From Epilithonimonas zeae (GTDB taxonomy: Bacteria > Bacteroidota > Bacteroidia > Flavobacteriales > Weeksellaceae), in assembly GCF_900141765.1 (NCBI RefSeq), contig NZ_FSRK01000003.1:124001-188000 (forward strand): a stretch of DNA of 64,000 bases, given 5' to 3'. A program made the translations under genes and the position numbers. Each line of letters opens with the position of its first letter. Within the stretch, counting starts at the first letter, position 1. The notes beneath the pieces were generated by a model that ran no database searches, was not told where the DNA came from, and was given only the letters and a program-made list of their open reading frames with translations. Shown here one piece after another: positions 50,055 to 57,977 of this stretch.

Positions 50055-51413
50055 TTAAATCTTAGCTAAAAAATCTTCAAACTGAGTTTCTTTAATAGAA
50101 ATATTACCTTCTTCAGTAATTTTATCTAAGACAATCATTTCTATTTGATTGATTGATTTTTCATCAAATGGTTTTGAAACTCTGACATAATTTTCAGTAA
50201 AGCCATACATCATTCCGTTCTTATTCTCGTGTTCCCAAAGAACTGGAAGTTTTTTCCCTAATTGATTTCTGTAGAATTCCATTTTCTTTTTTTCGGAAAG
50301 GATTCTCAGCATTTTGTTACGTCTTTTTCTTTCTGGAATTGGAACCGCGCCTTGCATATCGGCAGCTTCGGTATTTTCTCTTTCAGAATAAGTAAAAACA
50401 TGGAGATAACTGATTGGCAAATCATTTAAGAAATTATAAGTTTCCATAAATAACTCTTCCGTTTCGCCAGGAAATCCGACAATTACATCAACACCAATCG
50501 CTGCATCCGGCATTACTTCTCGGATTTTATTAACTCTGTTATTATATAACTTCGTTAAATAGCGACGCTTCATCTTCTTCAACAATTCATCACTTCCGGA
50601 TTGAAGCGGAATATGAAAATGTGGCACAAAACTTCTGCTTTTGGAAACCAATTCGATACTTTCGTCTTTCAAAAGATTGGGCTCGATGGAAGAAATTCTG
50701 ATTCTTTCAATACCTTCAACTTTATCTAATTCGGAAATCAAATCGAGAAAAGTATGTTCATGTTTTTTATTCCCGAATTCTCCTTTTCCGTAATCACCGA
50801 TATTAACGCCGGTCAAAACAATTTCTTTAATATCTCTCGCCGCAATTTCCTTCGCATTGGCAACCACATTATCAATAGTGTCAGAACGTGAAATCCCTCT
50901 GGCTAAAGGAATTGTGCAATAAGTACATTTGTAATCACAGCCATCCTGAACTTTCAAAAAAGCTCTGGTTCTGTCACCAATAGAATAGGAACCAACGAAG
51001 AAATCGGCTTCATCAATCTCACAAGAATGAATCTGAGCATAACTTTCAGACTTTTCCAAATCATCCAGATAACTCAGAATATTGAATTTTTCCTTAGCTC
51101 CTAAAACCAAATCAACTCCAGCAATAGACGAAATTTCTTCCGGTTTCAACTGAGCATAACAACCAATAATTGCGACCAAACCTTCCGGATTAGCTTTCGC
51201 AGCGCGCTTGACGTGAAGTTTACATTCTTTGTCTGCATTTTCTGTAACAGAACAAGTGTTGATAATATAAACTTTTGCAGGTTCATCAAAATTGACCTTC
51301 TGATAGCCAGCATCTGTTAAAGTTCGGGCAATAGTGGACGTTTCTGCAAAATTCAGTTTGCAGCCAAGTGTGTGAAACGCAACGGTTTTCGGTTGAGAAA
51401 TGACATTCGACAT
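50055..51413 (-). CDS. mtaB: tRNA t6A37 methylthiotransferase MtaB
   Basis: 452 residues. N-terminal UPF0004 domain with three cluster cysteines (TLGCKLN, NTCSVTENAD, IGCYAQ), then radical SAM motif CDYKCTYC (about 156-163), HIPLQSGSDELLKKMKRRY and GFPGETEELF, and a C-terminal TRAM-like part. It adds a methylthio group to t6A37 of ANN-decoding tRNAs, a class that includes the tRNA-Lys and tRNA-Thr encoded nearby. TAACTTTG at 51428-51421 sits 8 bp before the ATG, so the mRNA is probably leaderless. Confidence 0.93.
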   Translation of the reverse strand: MSNVISQPKTVAFHTLGCKLNFAETSTIARTLTDAGYQKVNFDEPAKVYIINTCSVTENADKECKLHVKRAAKANPEGLVAIIGCYAQLKPEEISSIAGVDLVLGAKEKFNILSYLDDLEKSESYAQIHSCEIDEADFFVGSYSIGDRTRAFLKVQDGCDYKCTYCTIPLARGISRSDTIDNVVANAKEIAARDIKEIVLTGVNIGDYGKGEFGNKKHEHTFLDLISELDKVEGIERIRISSIEPNLLKDESIELVSKSRSFVPHFHIPLQSGSDELLKKMKRRYLTKLYNNRVNKIREVMPDAAIGVDVIVGFPGETEELFMETYNFLNDLPISYLHVFTYSERENTEAADMQGAVPIPERKRRNKMLRILSEKKKMEFYRNQLGKKLPVLWEHENKNGMMYGFTENYVRVSKPFDEKSINQIEMIVLDKITEEGNISIKETQFEDFLAKI

Positions 51414-51489
51414 AAGTCTGCAAAGTTATTAATAAAATCCAAATCATTCCAAATGAAGGTTTTTTATAAAACTTGACTTTCAAACATCA

Positions 51490-51512
51490 AAAAATCCGAC
51501 CTGAGCCGGATT
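51490..51512 (-). terminator. Terminator after the DUF6496 gene
   Basis: AATCCG (about 51493-51498) pairs with CGGATT (51507-51512) with inner CC/GG possible; TTTTTTGA follows on the minus strand. Confidence 0.65.
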
Positions 51513-51516
51513 ATTT

Positions 51517-51705
51517 TTATTTAGATTTTTTCTGTTTTGGGACTTTCAATCCCTCTTCTTTTGCTTCGGAGATTCCGATTGCAATGGCTTGCTTTCTGCT
51601 TGTGACTTTGTCACCTGAACCTGACTTTAGTTTTCCTTCTTTGAATTCTTTCATTACTTTTCCAACTTTGTCCTGAGCTTTGTCTGAATATTTTTTAGTT
51701 GCCAT
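51517..51705 (-). CDS. DUF6496 family small basic protein
   Basis: 62 residues, Lys-rich (MATKKYSDKAQDKVGKVMKEFKEGKLKSGSGDKVTSRKQAIAIG is the characteristic pattern). I recognise DUF6496; relatives occur widely in small stress-related loci, and the KSGSGDKVTSRKQAIAIGISEA segment recurs almost invariantly among them. Cytoplasmic, no signal. Function unknown. It starts 2 bp after the stop of the 159-residue gene, so they are co-transcribed. Confidence 0.75.
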   Translation of the reverse strand: MATKKYSDKAQDKVGKVMKEFKEGKLKSGSGDKVTSRKQAIAIGISEAKEEGLKVPKQKKSK

Positions 51706-51707
51706 AA

Positions 51708-52187
51708 TTACTCTGGTGTTTTTGGAACTTCAACTGCCAATTCATACACTTTGGTGTGCATCAGATATTTTGACCTTTCACGAGAAGTGACTTCCTGCAC
51801 CTCATCTTTAAAAAGAACAATCACTGCGTCTTCTTCCAACAAAGAGTCTGAATCTGAAAAATATTTCTCATCGGAACTTTTTTCAGTAATTTCATTTTTT
51901 CTTTCTTTCAGCTTTTCAGCTATATCCTGGAAACCTTCATCTGCAGAATGCAAAATTCTATAATCTGGACCAGCAAATGCTTTATAATACTTATTTTCAC
52001 TGATTAGGTTCTGAGAAGAATCTTCGACTGGATTATCATTTCCATCCAAAAATCCAACCTCAACCAATCTGCCATTTCTTTCTTCAGCAAATTTTCGTGC
52101 CTCACCTACAGATTTAAATCCCGTATAAAGGTTGCTATTATCAAACCCATATTTGGTAAGTCTTTCTACTATATTCTCTGATTCCAT
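51708..52187 (-). CDS. Hypothetical protein next to DUF6496
   Basis: 159 residues, not recognised. No signal or membrane segment. The first 75 residues look like a small folded domain (LTKYGFDNSNLYTGFKSVGEARKFAEERNGRLVEVGFLDGNDNPV); a Lys/Glu-rich helical middle (about 85-105) and DAVIVLFKDEVQEVTSRERSKYL follow. It lies 53 bp after the 106-residue gene and 2 bp before DUF6496, suggesting a three-gene accessory unit. Confidence 0.65.
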   Translation of the reverse strand: MESENIVERLTKYGFDNSNLYTGFKSVGEARKFAEERNGRLVEVGFLDGNDNPVEDSSQNLISENKYYKAFAGPDYRILHSADEGFQDIAEKLKERKNEITEKSSDEKYFSDSDSLLEEDAVIVLFKDEVQEVTSRERSKYLMHTKVYELAVEVPKTPE

Positions 52188-52240
52188 AATTTATTCTTTT
52201 TGTTAAATATTATTATAAATACTTTCTGAAAATTAGAAAA

Positions 52241-52561
52241 TCAATGATGTCTTACACCCTTCTGGTGATAATTGATGTTTCTCGGAATAGATTGATTATT
52301 TCTCGAAGATTTATCATTGCCATAATTAGAATCTAAAGATTGATTAGCTTCCGCAAGAAGTTCGGGAGTTTCAAAATGCAATTGTTTCCCGTTTTGGAAA
52401 ATCTCTCCGTGCGCAGTTCTATACATTTGATTTTCTTTGTAAGAATTTCCGTCTGGTGCAGTAAAAATTTTGTTTTTCTTTTTTGATTTCAGTAATTGAG
52501 TTGCCAAAACCAAACTTCCGCCTGCGATAATTCCTAAAGCTATTTTTACATTGTTGTTCAT
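52241..52561 (-). CDS. Small membrane-anchored hypothetical protein
   Basis: 106 residues, not recognised. One N-terminal hydrophobic helix (about 5-24, VKIALGIIAGGSLVLATQLL) is followed by a KSKKKNK stop-transfer patch and a polar Asn/Gln/His-rich tail (TAPDGNSYKENQMYRTAHGEIFQNGKQ, ending GVRHH). The arrangement suggests an inner-membrane anchor with a cytoplasmic tail. First of the small-gene trio. Confidence 0.6.
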   Translation of the reverse strand: MNNNVKIALGIIAGGSLVLATQLLKSKKKNKIFTAPDGNSYKENQMYRTAHGEIFQNGKQLHFETPELLAEANQSLDSNYGNDKSSRNNQSIPRNINYHQKGVRHH

Positions 52562-52838
52562 ATTCTTTCATTTTCAATATAGAAAACAAAAGTTTTGCCA
52601 AAGAGTTTTATTCAAATTTTAAGAAATGATTCCGAAAGAGATTAAATTGGAAATGATGACAAATAGAATATGACAAAAAGTCACTATGGATTTTTATTGG
52701 AAATTAAACCAAAGAAAAACTCAAATCAAACTGATAATCAAAATAATAAAACAAACACTTTGTCATAATTATCATTAACTTAATCCATCTGATCACATCA
52801 ATCGAATCAAGGATTTTATTAATAATTTTTTAAATATG

Positions 52839-52901
52839 GTTAAACTTCGTTAAAAGTGTAACACTAAGTTTTTAGTTCATACTAATTTAGCATTAAATTT
52901 G
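52839..52901 (+). promoter_or_regulatory. htrA promoter region with 10-bp-spaced GTTAAA repeats
   Basis: TAAATTTG (52894-52901) fits the -7 consensus. Upstream, GTTAAA occurs at 52839-52844 and 52849-52854, one helical turn apart, with GTAAC at 52858-52862. This is a plausible activator site. The remaining gene-free DNA 52562-52838 is AT-rich and shows nothing else I can support. Confidence 0.45.
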
Positions 52902-52937
52902 TCTAACAATAATCTCAAAAAAGAAATGAATATTAAG

Positions 52938-54461
52938 ATGAAGAATACATTAAAAAAACTAATGCCTTTTGCATTGACCGGAGTTATATCTGGTGCAACG
53001 GTTTTCGGAGCTAGTCAATACTTCAGCCACGAAAATAATGGAGAAGATTTCTCATATTTCACTACAGCTTCCAAAAAATCTGCATTCGTAGGAATGGGGA
53101 CAGCAGTTGGAGACGACTTCGTAAAAGCTTCTAAAGCTACGGTTCCGGCTGTGGTAACTATCAAAAATTATCAGGACAGAGCTACTCAAAGACCACAAGA
53201 ATCTGATATGTTCGATTTCTTTTTTGGTCCAGGCAATAGTCCTTTTGGCGGCGGTCAGCAAAGACAACAACAGCAACCTCCTAAAAATATGCCTTCTGGT
53301 TTAGGTTCTGGAGTTATTATTTCGCCGGACGGTTACATTATCTCCAATAATCACGTGGTTGCCGGAGCAAATAAACTGGAAGTTGTTTTGAGTAATAAAA
53401 AATCTTACATCGCAACTTTAATCGGAACTGACCCGAATACAGATATCTCTCTTCTTAAAATAGAAGAAAAAGGTTTGCCTTATTTAAATTTCGCTAACTC
53501 AGATTTGACAGAAGTTGGACAATGGGTTTTGGCAGTTGGTAATCCTCTTGGCCTAAATTCTACTGTAACGGCGGGAATTATTTCTGCGAAAGGTAGAAGT
53601 ATTGATATCCTTAGTCAACAATCCAGAACCCCGATTGAAAGTTTCATTCAGACAGATGCAGCGATTAACCCTGGGAACAGTGGTGGTGCATTGGTAAATG
53701 TGAATGGAGATTTGATTGGAATCAATACCGCAATTCAATCTAAAACCGGATATTACGAAGGTTATGGATTCGCAGTACCATCCAACTTAGCAAGAAAAAT
53801 TGTTGAAGATATCAAGAAGTTTGGATTGGTACAGAGAGGTTTCCTTGGTGTAGGAAGTCTTGATTTGTCCAATGAAATGCAAGTGGCGGCTTATAACCAA
53901 AGAGAAAAGAAAAATCTGAAAGCTGGCGACGGAATCTACGTTACAGAAATCACGAAAAAAAGTGGTGCTGAGGATGCTGGAATCCAAGTTGGTGATATTA
54001 TTACAAAAATTGATAACACGGATATTTCCGGATTCTCTGACCTTTCTTTAGCTATTGGAAGCAGAAGACCTGGCGATAAAGTGAATGTAACTTACTCCAG
54101 AAATGGTAAAATAAACAACGTAAGTGTAACACTGAAAGACCAAAAAGGTGGAACCTCTTCCAGAAGCAAAGACGATTTGACCGTGACTGAAAAAATCGGT
54201 TCTGAGTTTGAACCTCTTAGCGAAAGAGTAAAAACAGATTACGGATTGGAAAGCGGTGTAATTGCAAAGAATGTTCTTGAAGGTAGTGAGATGGACAAAA
54301 TTGGTGTAGTAGACAACTACATCGTGATGGAAATCAATGGAAAACCAGTGAACTCTCAAAAAGATGTTGAAAAAATCTTGAACGGCTACAAAGGAAATGT
54401 TCAGGTGAAATATGTAGATGCTTACGGTAGAATCACGACAAGAGGTTTTAAATTACAGTAA
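52938..54461 (+). CDS. HtrA/DegP-type serine protease
   Basis: About 508 residues from ATG at 52938, which gives MKNTLKKLMPFALTGVISG as an export signal/anchor; ATG at 52926 is the alternative. A TTG further up (52899) is rejected because it lies inside the -7 box. The trypsin-like domain has His in SNNHVVAG, Asp in NTDISLL and Ser in NPGNSGGALV, with a disordered Gly/Gln-rich loop at about 75-105. Two PDZ domains follow (GFLGVGSLDL ... DAGIQVGDIITKID; ESGVIAKNVLEGSEMDKIG). A periplasmic protease-chaperone for misfolded envelope proteins. Confidence 0.93.
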   Translation: MKNTLKKLMPFALTGVISGATVFGASQYFSHENNGEDFSYFTTASKKSAFVGMGTAVGDDFVKASKATVPAVVTIKNYQDRATQRPQESDMFDFFFGPGNSPFGGGQQRQQQQPPKNMPSGLGSGVIISPDGYIISNNHVVAGANKLEVVLSNKKSYIATLIGTDPNTDISLLKIEEKGLPYLNFANSDLTEVGQWVLAVGNPLGLNSTVTAGIISAKGRSIDILSQQSRTPIESFIQTDAAINPGNSGGALVNVNGDLIGINTAIQSKTGYYEGYGFAVPSNLARKIVEDIKKFGLVQRGFLGVGSLDLSNEMQVAAYNQREKKNLKAGDGIYVTEITKKSGAEDAGIQVGDIITKIDNTDISGFSDLSLAIGSRRPGDKVNVTYSRNGKINNVSVTLKDQKGGTSSRSKDDLTVTEKIGSEFEPLSERVKTDYGLESGVIAKNVLEGSEMDKIGVVDNYIVMEINGKPVNSQKDVEKILNGYKGNVQVKYVDAYGRITTRGFKLQ

Positions 54462-54484
54462 AAAAAAGAATTTTAGTTTATAAA

Positions 54485-54518
54485 AAACCTTTCCGAAATT
54501 TGGAAAGGTTTTTTTTCG
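54485..54518 (+). terminator. Terminator after htrA
   Basis: AAACCTTTCC (54485-54494) pairs with GGAAAGGTTT (54502-54511), then a run of T. Confidence 0.9.
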
Positions 54519-54563
54519 TTTAAATCTTATTAAAGTATAAATATTTTTAAGCTTATTTTTTTG

Positions 54564-54571
54564 TAATTTTG
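54564..54571 (+). promoter_or_regulatory. -7 box of the LytTR regulator gene
   Basis: TAATTTTG, 17 bp before the ATG at 54589. Confidence 0.45.
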
Positions 54572-54588
54572 ATAGAACCACATTTGAA

Positions 54589-55293
54589 ATGAAAAAATTG
54601 AAATGCATCATCATAGAAGATCAAGAAGTCGACAGACTTCTTCTCCAGCATTTGATTAATCAAAATGATAATCTTGAATTGGTCGCTTATTTCAATAATG
54701 CGGAATCAGCACTTAATCATTTGAGTTCTGATATAGATGTTTTGTTTCTGGACATTGATTTGCCAGGAATGAATGGAATAGAATTCAGGAAAAAGAATGT
54801 AAATATCCCTGCATGTATTTTTATAAGCTCACATCCGGAATATGCGATAGAAACATTTGAAATTGATACATTAGATTTTATCTCAAAGCCTTTGAAAAAG
54901 GATCGTTTTGATTATTCCATTCATAAACTGATAGATTTTTTCAGTATGAAAGAAAAGTCTGAATATTTTGACATTCTCTCTGGCTCTCAATTTCTAAAAA
55001 TAAAAGAAGGTCATAATACTATACAAATAAAAATCTCCGATATTATTTATCTGGAAGCTCTGAAAGATTACACAAGACTGATTACTTTGCAAAAAAAACA
55101 TTGTGTTTTATCATCAATTGGTCAAATCCTGAAAGAAAATCATTTCTCAAATTTTATCAGAATCCATAAAAGTTATGCAGTTCCAAAGCATCTTATTACT
55201 AAAAAAAACAGCTATGAAGTGGTGATCAATAGTAATATCAATTTGCCAATTGGCAGAGCTTACAAAGAAAACTTAAGCTTTTTTGATTCTTAA
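54589..55293 (+). CDS. LytTR-family response regulator
   Basis: 234 residues. Receiver domain 1-120 with acidic pair ED (about 10-11), phospho-acceptor Asp in VLFLDIDLPGMNG (about 55), Ser of FISSH and Lys of SKPLKK. LytTR DNA-binding domain from about 138 (FLKIKEGHNTIQIKISDIIYLEALKDYTRL ... NFIRIHKSYAVPKHLI ... LPIGRAYKENL). LytTR proteins bind direct repeats upstream of cell-surface and secretion genes. Its 3' end overlaps the end of the convergent histidine kinase gene by 21 bp, so the pair is likely functional despite opposite strands. Confidence 0.92.
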   Translation: MKKLKCIIIEDQEVDRLLLQHLINQNDNLELVAYFNNAESALNHLSSDIDVLFLDIDLPGMNGIEFRKKNVNIPACIFISSHPEYAIETFEIDTLDFISKPLKKDRFDYSIHKLIDFFSMKEKSEYFDILSGSQFLKIKEGHNTIQIKISDIIYLEALKDYTRLITLQKKHCVLSSIGQILKENHFSNFIRIHKSYAVPKHLITKKNSYEVVINSNINLPIGRAYKENLSFFDS

Positions 55294-57354
55294 AATGATT
55301 TGAGTTTCACCAATTATCTGATTGCTTTTAACCTCGATATTACAATTAATAGATTTGCAAAGGTCTCGAATCACGTGCAATCCCAAACCTTTTTTGATTC
55401 CAATACTTGTATGATCATCATACAACGCTCTGAATTTTTCAATATTCGCTCCTCCTCCATTATCTGATATTTCTATAAAACTTTCGTTACTTTCTTCCCA
55501 AGCTTTACAAACAATTTGAGCTTCTGATTTTCCTTGCAATACTTTAATACTGTTATTGATGAGATTCCTAAGAATCGTTTTCATATATTCTTTATCCGTG
55601 AAAACCGACATATTTTCCGAATAATTAAAGGAAATCTGAATATCATTAACCCAAACAAATTCTTTTTTAACTTCAGAAAAAATCTCTTCTATCTTATAAT
55701 TATTGAACGATGGAACGAAATTTTCCATCTGTCCTTTGCTCCAGAGCAGGAGATCTTCCATCTGCTCCAAAAGCTGTTCTGTTGCTGTTGTTGTTTGTAA
55801 TTCGAGGCGGTTTTTAGTTTCCTCATCCAACATTTCTGGTGCCTCTTTTTGGAGATGTAGAAAATTGATTAACGAAATAATCGGACTTCTTAGGTCGTGA
55901 TTCAGGATTCCAAAAAACTGCATTTTGGTTTTGTTGGCTTTGTCGAGTTCCGCATTCAAAATCATCAATTTTCGGTTGATTTTTTTTCTATTACGACTTT
56001 GGTAATAGAGCAAACCTCCAATAATCGCTATGGCAACTAAGCCCGAGATCAAATAAATCCGTTGTTTTTTCGAGTTTTTAATTGTCAGTTCGTGAATGGT
56101 ATTTTCATTGACCAAAAATTTTATTTCCTGCTGTTTACTTTTATTTTGAAATTGGGCTTCTGCATTGGCAAGACTTTGTTTCCCCGATTCTATGAGAAGA
56201 GAATCATTGGTTTGATTGTAAGCTTTGTAATATTGATACGCTTTGTCCCATTTTTTTTGGGAAGCATAGCTTTCGGATAACTTTTTATTGATTTCAGCAA
56301 AAAATCGTTTATCATAGATATAGGCAAAATTCAGAGCTTTATTGAGTGTTTTGATGGCTTCCGGATATTTTTTTTGTCCTACAAGCACTTTTCCTTTGAT
56401 GGCATTGGCTTCCATCAAGATTTCTTCATCGTTTGATTTCTCCGCAAAATGCAATGCTTTATCAGCATAATCATCTGCCAGCTCCAATCTGTTTTTCTCC
56501 AAATAAAACTCAGACATATTTCGGTTCGCATAACTTATATTCAAAAAAAGCATTTGGTTATTCTGTCCTAGTTGGTAGAGTTCCAGATAATATTTTTTGG
56601 CCAAATCTATATTTCCCAAATTGGTATAAGCCTCTATATAGGTATTATACAAAAATGCAATCCCATCTGACCTTTTGAGATATGGAACAGCATAGTTGGC
56701 ATATTCTACTGCTTTTTCAAATTGTTTCATATCATTATAAGCATCTGCAATCTGAAGATAAGAAATCCCGATGTTGTTACTGGTCTCCTTTTTACTTTTA
56801 TCCAACAACAAATAATCAATAGCTTTTAACTTATAATTAATAAAATTTTCAAATTCAGATCTGTCAAGATAATATTCACCAATACTTCCTAACAAGGTTG
56901 CTTTCGAGCTTTTGACTTTGACAGTATCAACAATTTCTTTGACATAATTAATGAGTTCCTCTCCTTTCTTGTACTCTTTAATAGAATAATACATATAATT
57001 GAGCCTCATCAAAGCTAGAACCTCCTGTTCCAGATATTTACCTTTTGAAAGCATTAAAGATTTTTCAAAAAAAACGGTTGCTTTCTCGTATTGATTGTTA
57101 GTGTATTCGTAACCGTAGCCTTTGTAGAAATAGAATTTTGATAAGTACTTACGATGATTTTTGGCAAGCACAATTCCAATCTCCGCTTCTTTGATTAATA
57201 AAGGATATTTTTCTGTCTCTGTTAATGAATTACAATATGAATCCCAGACTTTGATTTTTTCTCCTGTCGTTTTGTATTGCAAAAGATTAGGTCGCTTCTG
57301 TGAGAATAGAAACAAGATAGAATTCAGCATAAGAAAAACATATAGTTTCCTCAT
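55273..57354 (-). CDS. TPR-containing sensor histidine kinase
   Basis: About 693 residues from ATG at 57354, which gives the signal peptide MRKLYVFLMLNSILFLFSQ; an in-frame ATG at 57399 is less likely. Residues about 60-380 are tetratricopeptide repeats in the periplasm, then one transmembrane helix (RIYLISGLVAIAIIGGLLYYQ). A coiled coil leads into the HisKA H box HDLRSPI and an ATPase domain with NLINNSIKVL (N), SDNGGGA (G1) and KGLGLHVI (G2). It probably phosphorylates the LytTR regulator encoded tail-to-tail. Confidence 0.9.
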   Translation of the reverse strand: MRKLYVFLMLNSILFLFSQKRPNLLQYKTTGEKIKVWDSYCNSLTETEKYPLLIKEAEIGIVLAKNHRKYLSKFYFYKGYGYEYTNNQYEKATVFFEKSLMLSKGKYLEQEVLALMRLNYMYYSIKEYKKGEELINYVKEIVDTVKVKSSKATLLGSIGEYYLDRSEFENFINYKLKAIDYLLLDKSKKETSNNIGISYLQIADAYNDMKQFEKAVEYANYAVPYLKRSDGIAFLYNTYIEAYTNLGNIDLAKKYYLELYQLGQNNQMLFLNISYANRNMSEFYLEKNRLELADDYADKALHFAEKSNDEEILMEANAIKGKVLVGQKKYPEAIKTLNKALNFAYIYDKRFFAEINKKLSESYASQKKWDKAYQYYKAYNQTNDSLLIESGKQSLANAEAQFQNKSKQQEIKFLVNENTIHELTIKNSKKQRIYLISGLVAIAIIGGLLYYQSRNRKKINRKLMILNAELDKANKTKMQFFGILNHDLRSPIISLINFLHLQKEAPEMLDEETKNRLELQTTTATEQLLEQMEDLLLWSKGQMENFVPSFNNYKIEEIFSEVKKEFVWVNDIQISFNYSENMSVFTDKEYMKTILRNLINNSIKVLQGKSEAQIVCKAWEESNESFIEISDNGGGANIEKFRALYDDHTSIGIKKGLGLHVIRDLCKSINCNIEVKSNQIIGETQIILRIKKA

Positions 57355-57465
57355 TAATAGAATTTTAAAAACCACATTAAAGCTACAATTATTTTTCAAT
57401 AAATGTCATTGGTCTATTAAAATTGTCGTTTATCTATTATAAGTTTTCATCAGGAGTCGTAATTC

Positions 57466-57473
57466 TAACTTTG
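57466..57473 (+). promoter_or_regulatory. -7 box of the 57.5-60.9 kb secreted-protein operon
   Basis: TAACTTTG fits TAnnTTTG, 19 bp before the ATG at 57493. No clear -33 element, which would fit an activator-dependent promoter. Confidence 0.45.
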
Positions 57474-57492
57474 GAATAGAAAAATTCACCCT

Positions 57493-57972
57493 ATGAAAAA
57501 TAAAATACTCATTCAGCTTTTGATTCTATCCATTGTTCCAACAGGATTATTGAAAGCGCAAAAGACAATTGCATCAACAGGGATAACCGCCAGCGGAAGT
57601 GGTGGCAGCATATCTTATACTGTCGGGCAAATAGATTACCAGCAAAAAGGAGCTAATGCTCAGGTAATGGAAGGCGTACAGCACGCTTATGAAATCATAA
57701 CTCTTGCTGTAGAAGATTTGGATAACAAAGCAAAGAATATCCTCTTATGTCCAAATCCTGTGAAAGATTTTCTGTTTGTTGATTTCAATAATGAAAATTA
57801 CCAAGGTTCCAATTATGCCTTATTCGATTCACAAGGAAAATTGATAAAGAAAGGAAATCTTACCCAACAAAAATCTGAACTAGACTTCTCTACTTTGCCT
57901 TCTTCTGTTTATATCATTCAGATTTTCCAGAACAACCAAAACATCAAAACATTTAAAATCATCAAAAAATAA
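57493..57972 (+). CDS. Short secreted protein with type IX sorting domain
   Basis: 159 residues. Signal peptide (1-22, ends LLKAQ); the mature N-terminus KTIASTGITASGSGGSISYTVGQIDYQQKGANAQVMEGVQHAYEI is a Gly/Ser-rich stretch found before sorting domains in many Bacteroidota proteins. The last 75 residues are a type A sorting domain (LCPNPVKDFLFVDFNNENYQGSNYALFDSQGKLIKKG). It carries almost no cargo, so it may be a minimal surface protein. It is followed 5 bp later by the 850-residue gene. Confidence 0.78.
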   Translation: MKNKILIQLLILSIVPTGLLKAQKTIASTGITASGSGGSISYTVGQIDYQQKGANAQVMEGVQHAYEIITLAVEDLDNKAKNILLCPNPVKDFLFVDFNNENYQGSNYALFDSQGKLIKKGNLTQQKSELDFSTLPSSVYIIQIFQNNQNIKTFKIIKK

Positions 57973-57977
57973 GACTT

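Noticed and set aside
52899-52937. TTG start for the HtrA protease at 52899
   Set aside because: The TTG lies within TAAATTTG, the -7 box, so it would not be in the transcript. ATG 52938 or 52926 fits better.
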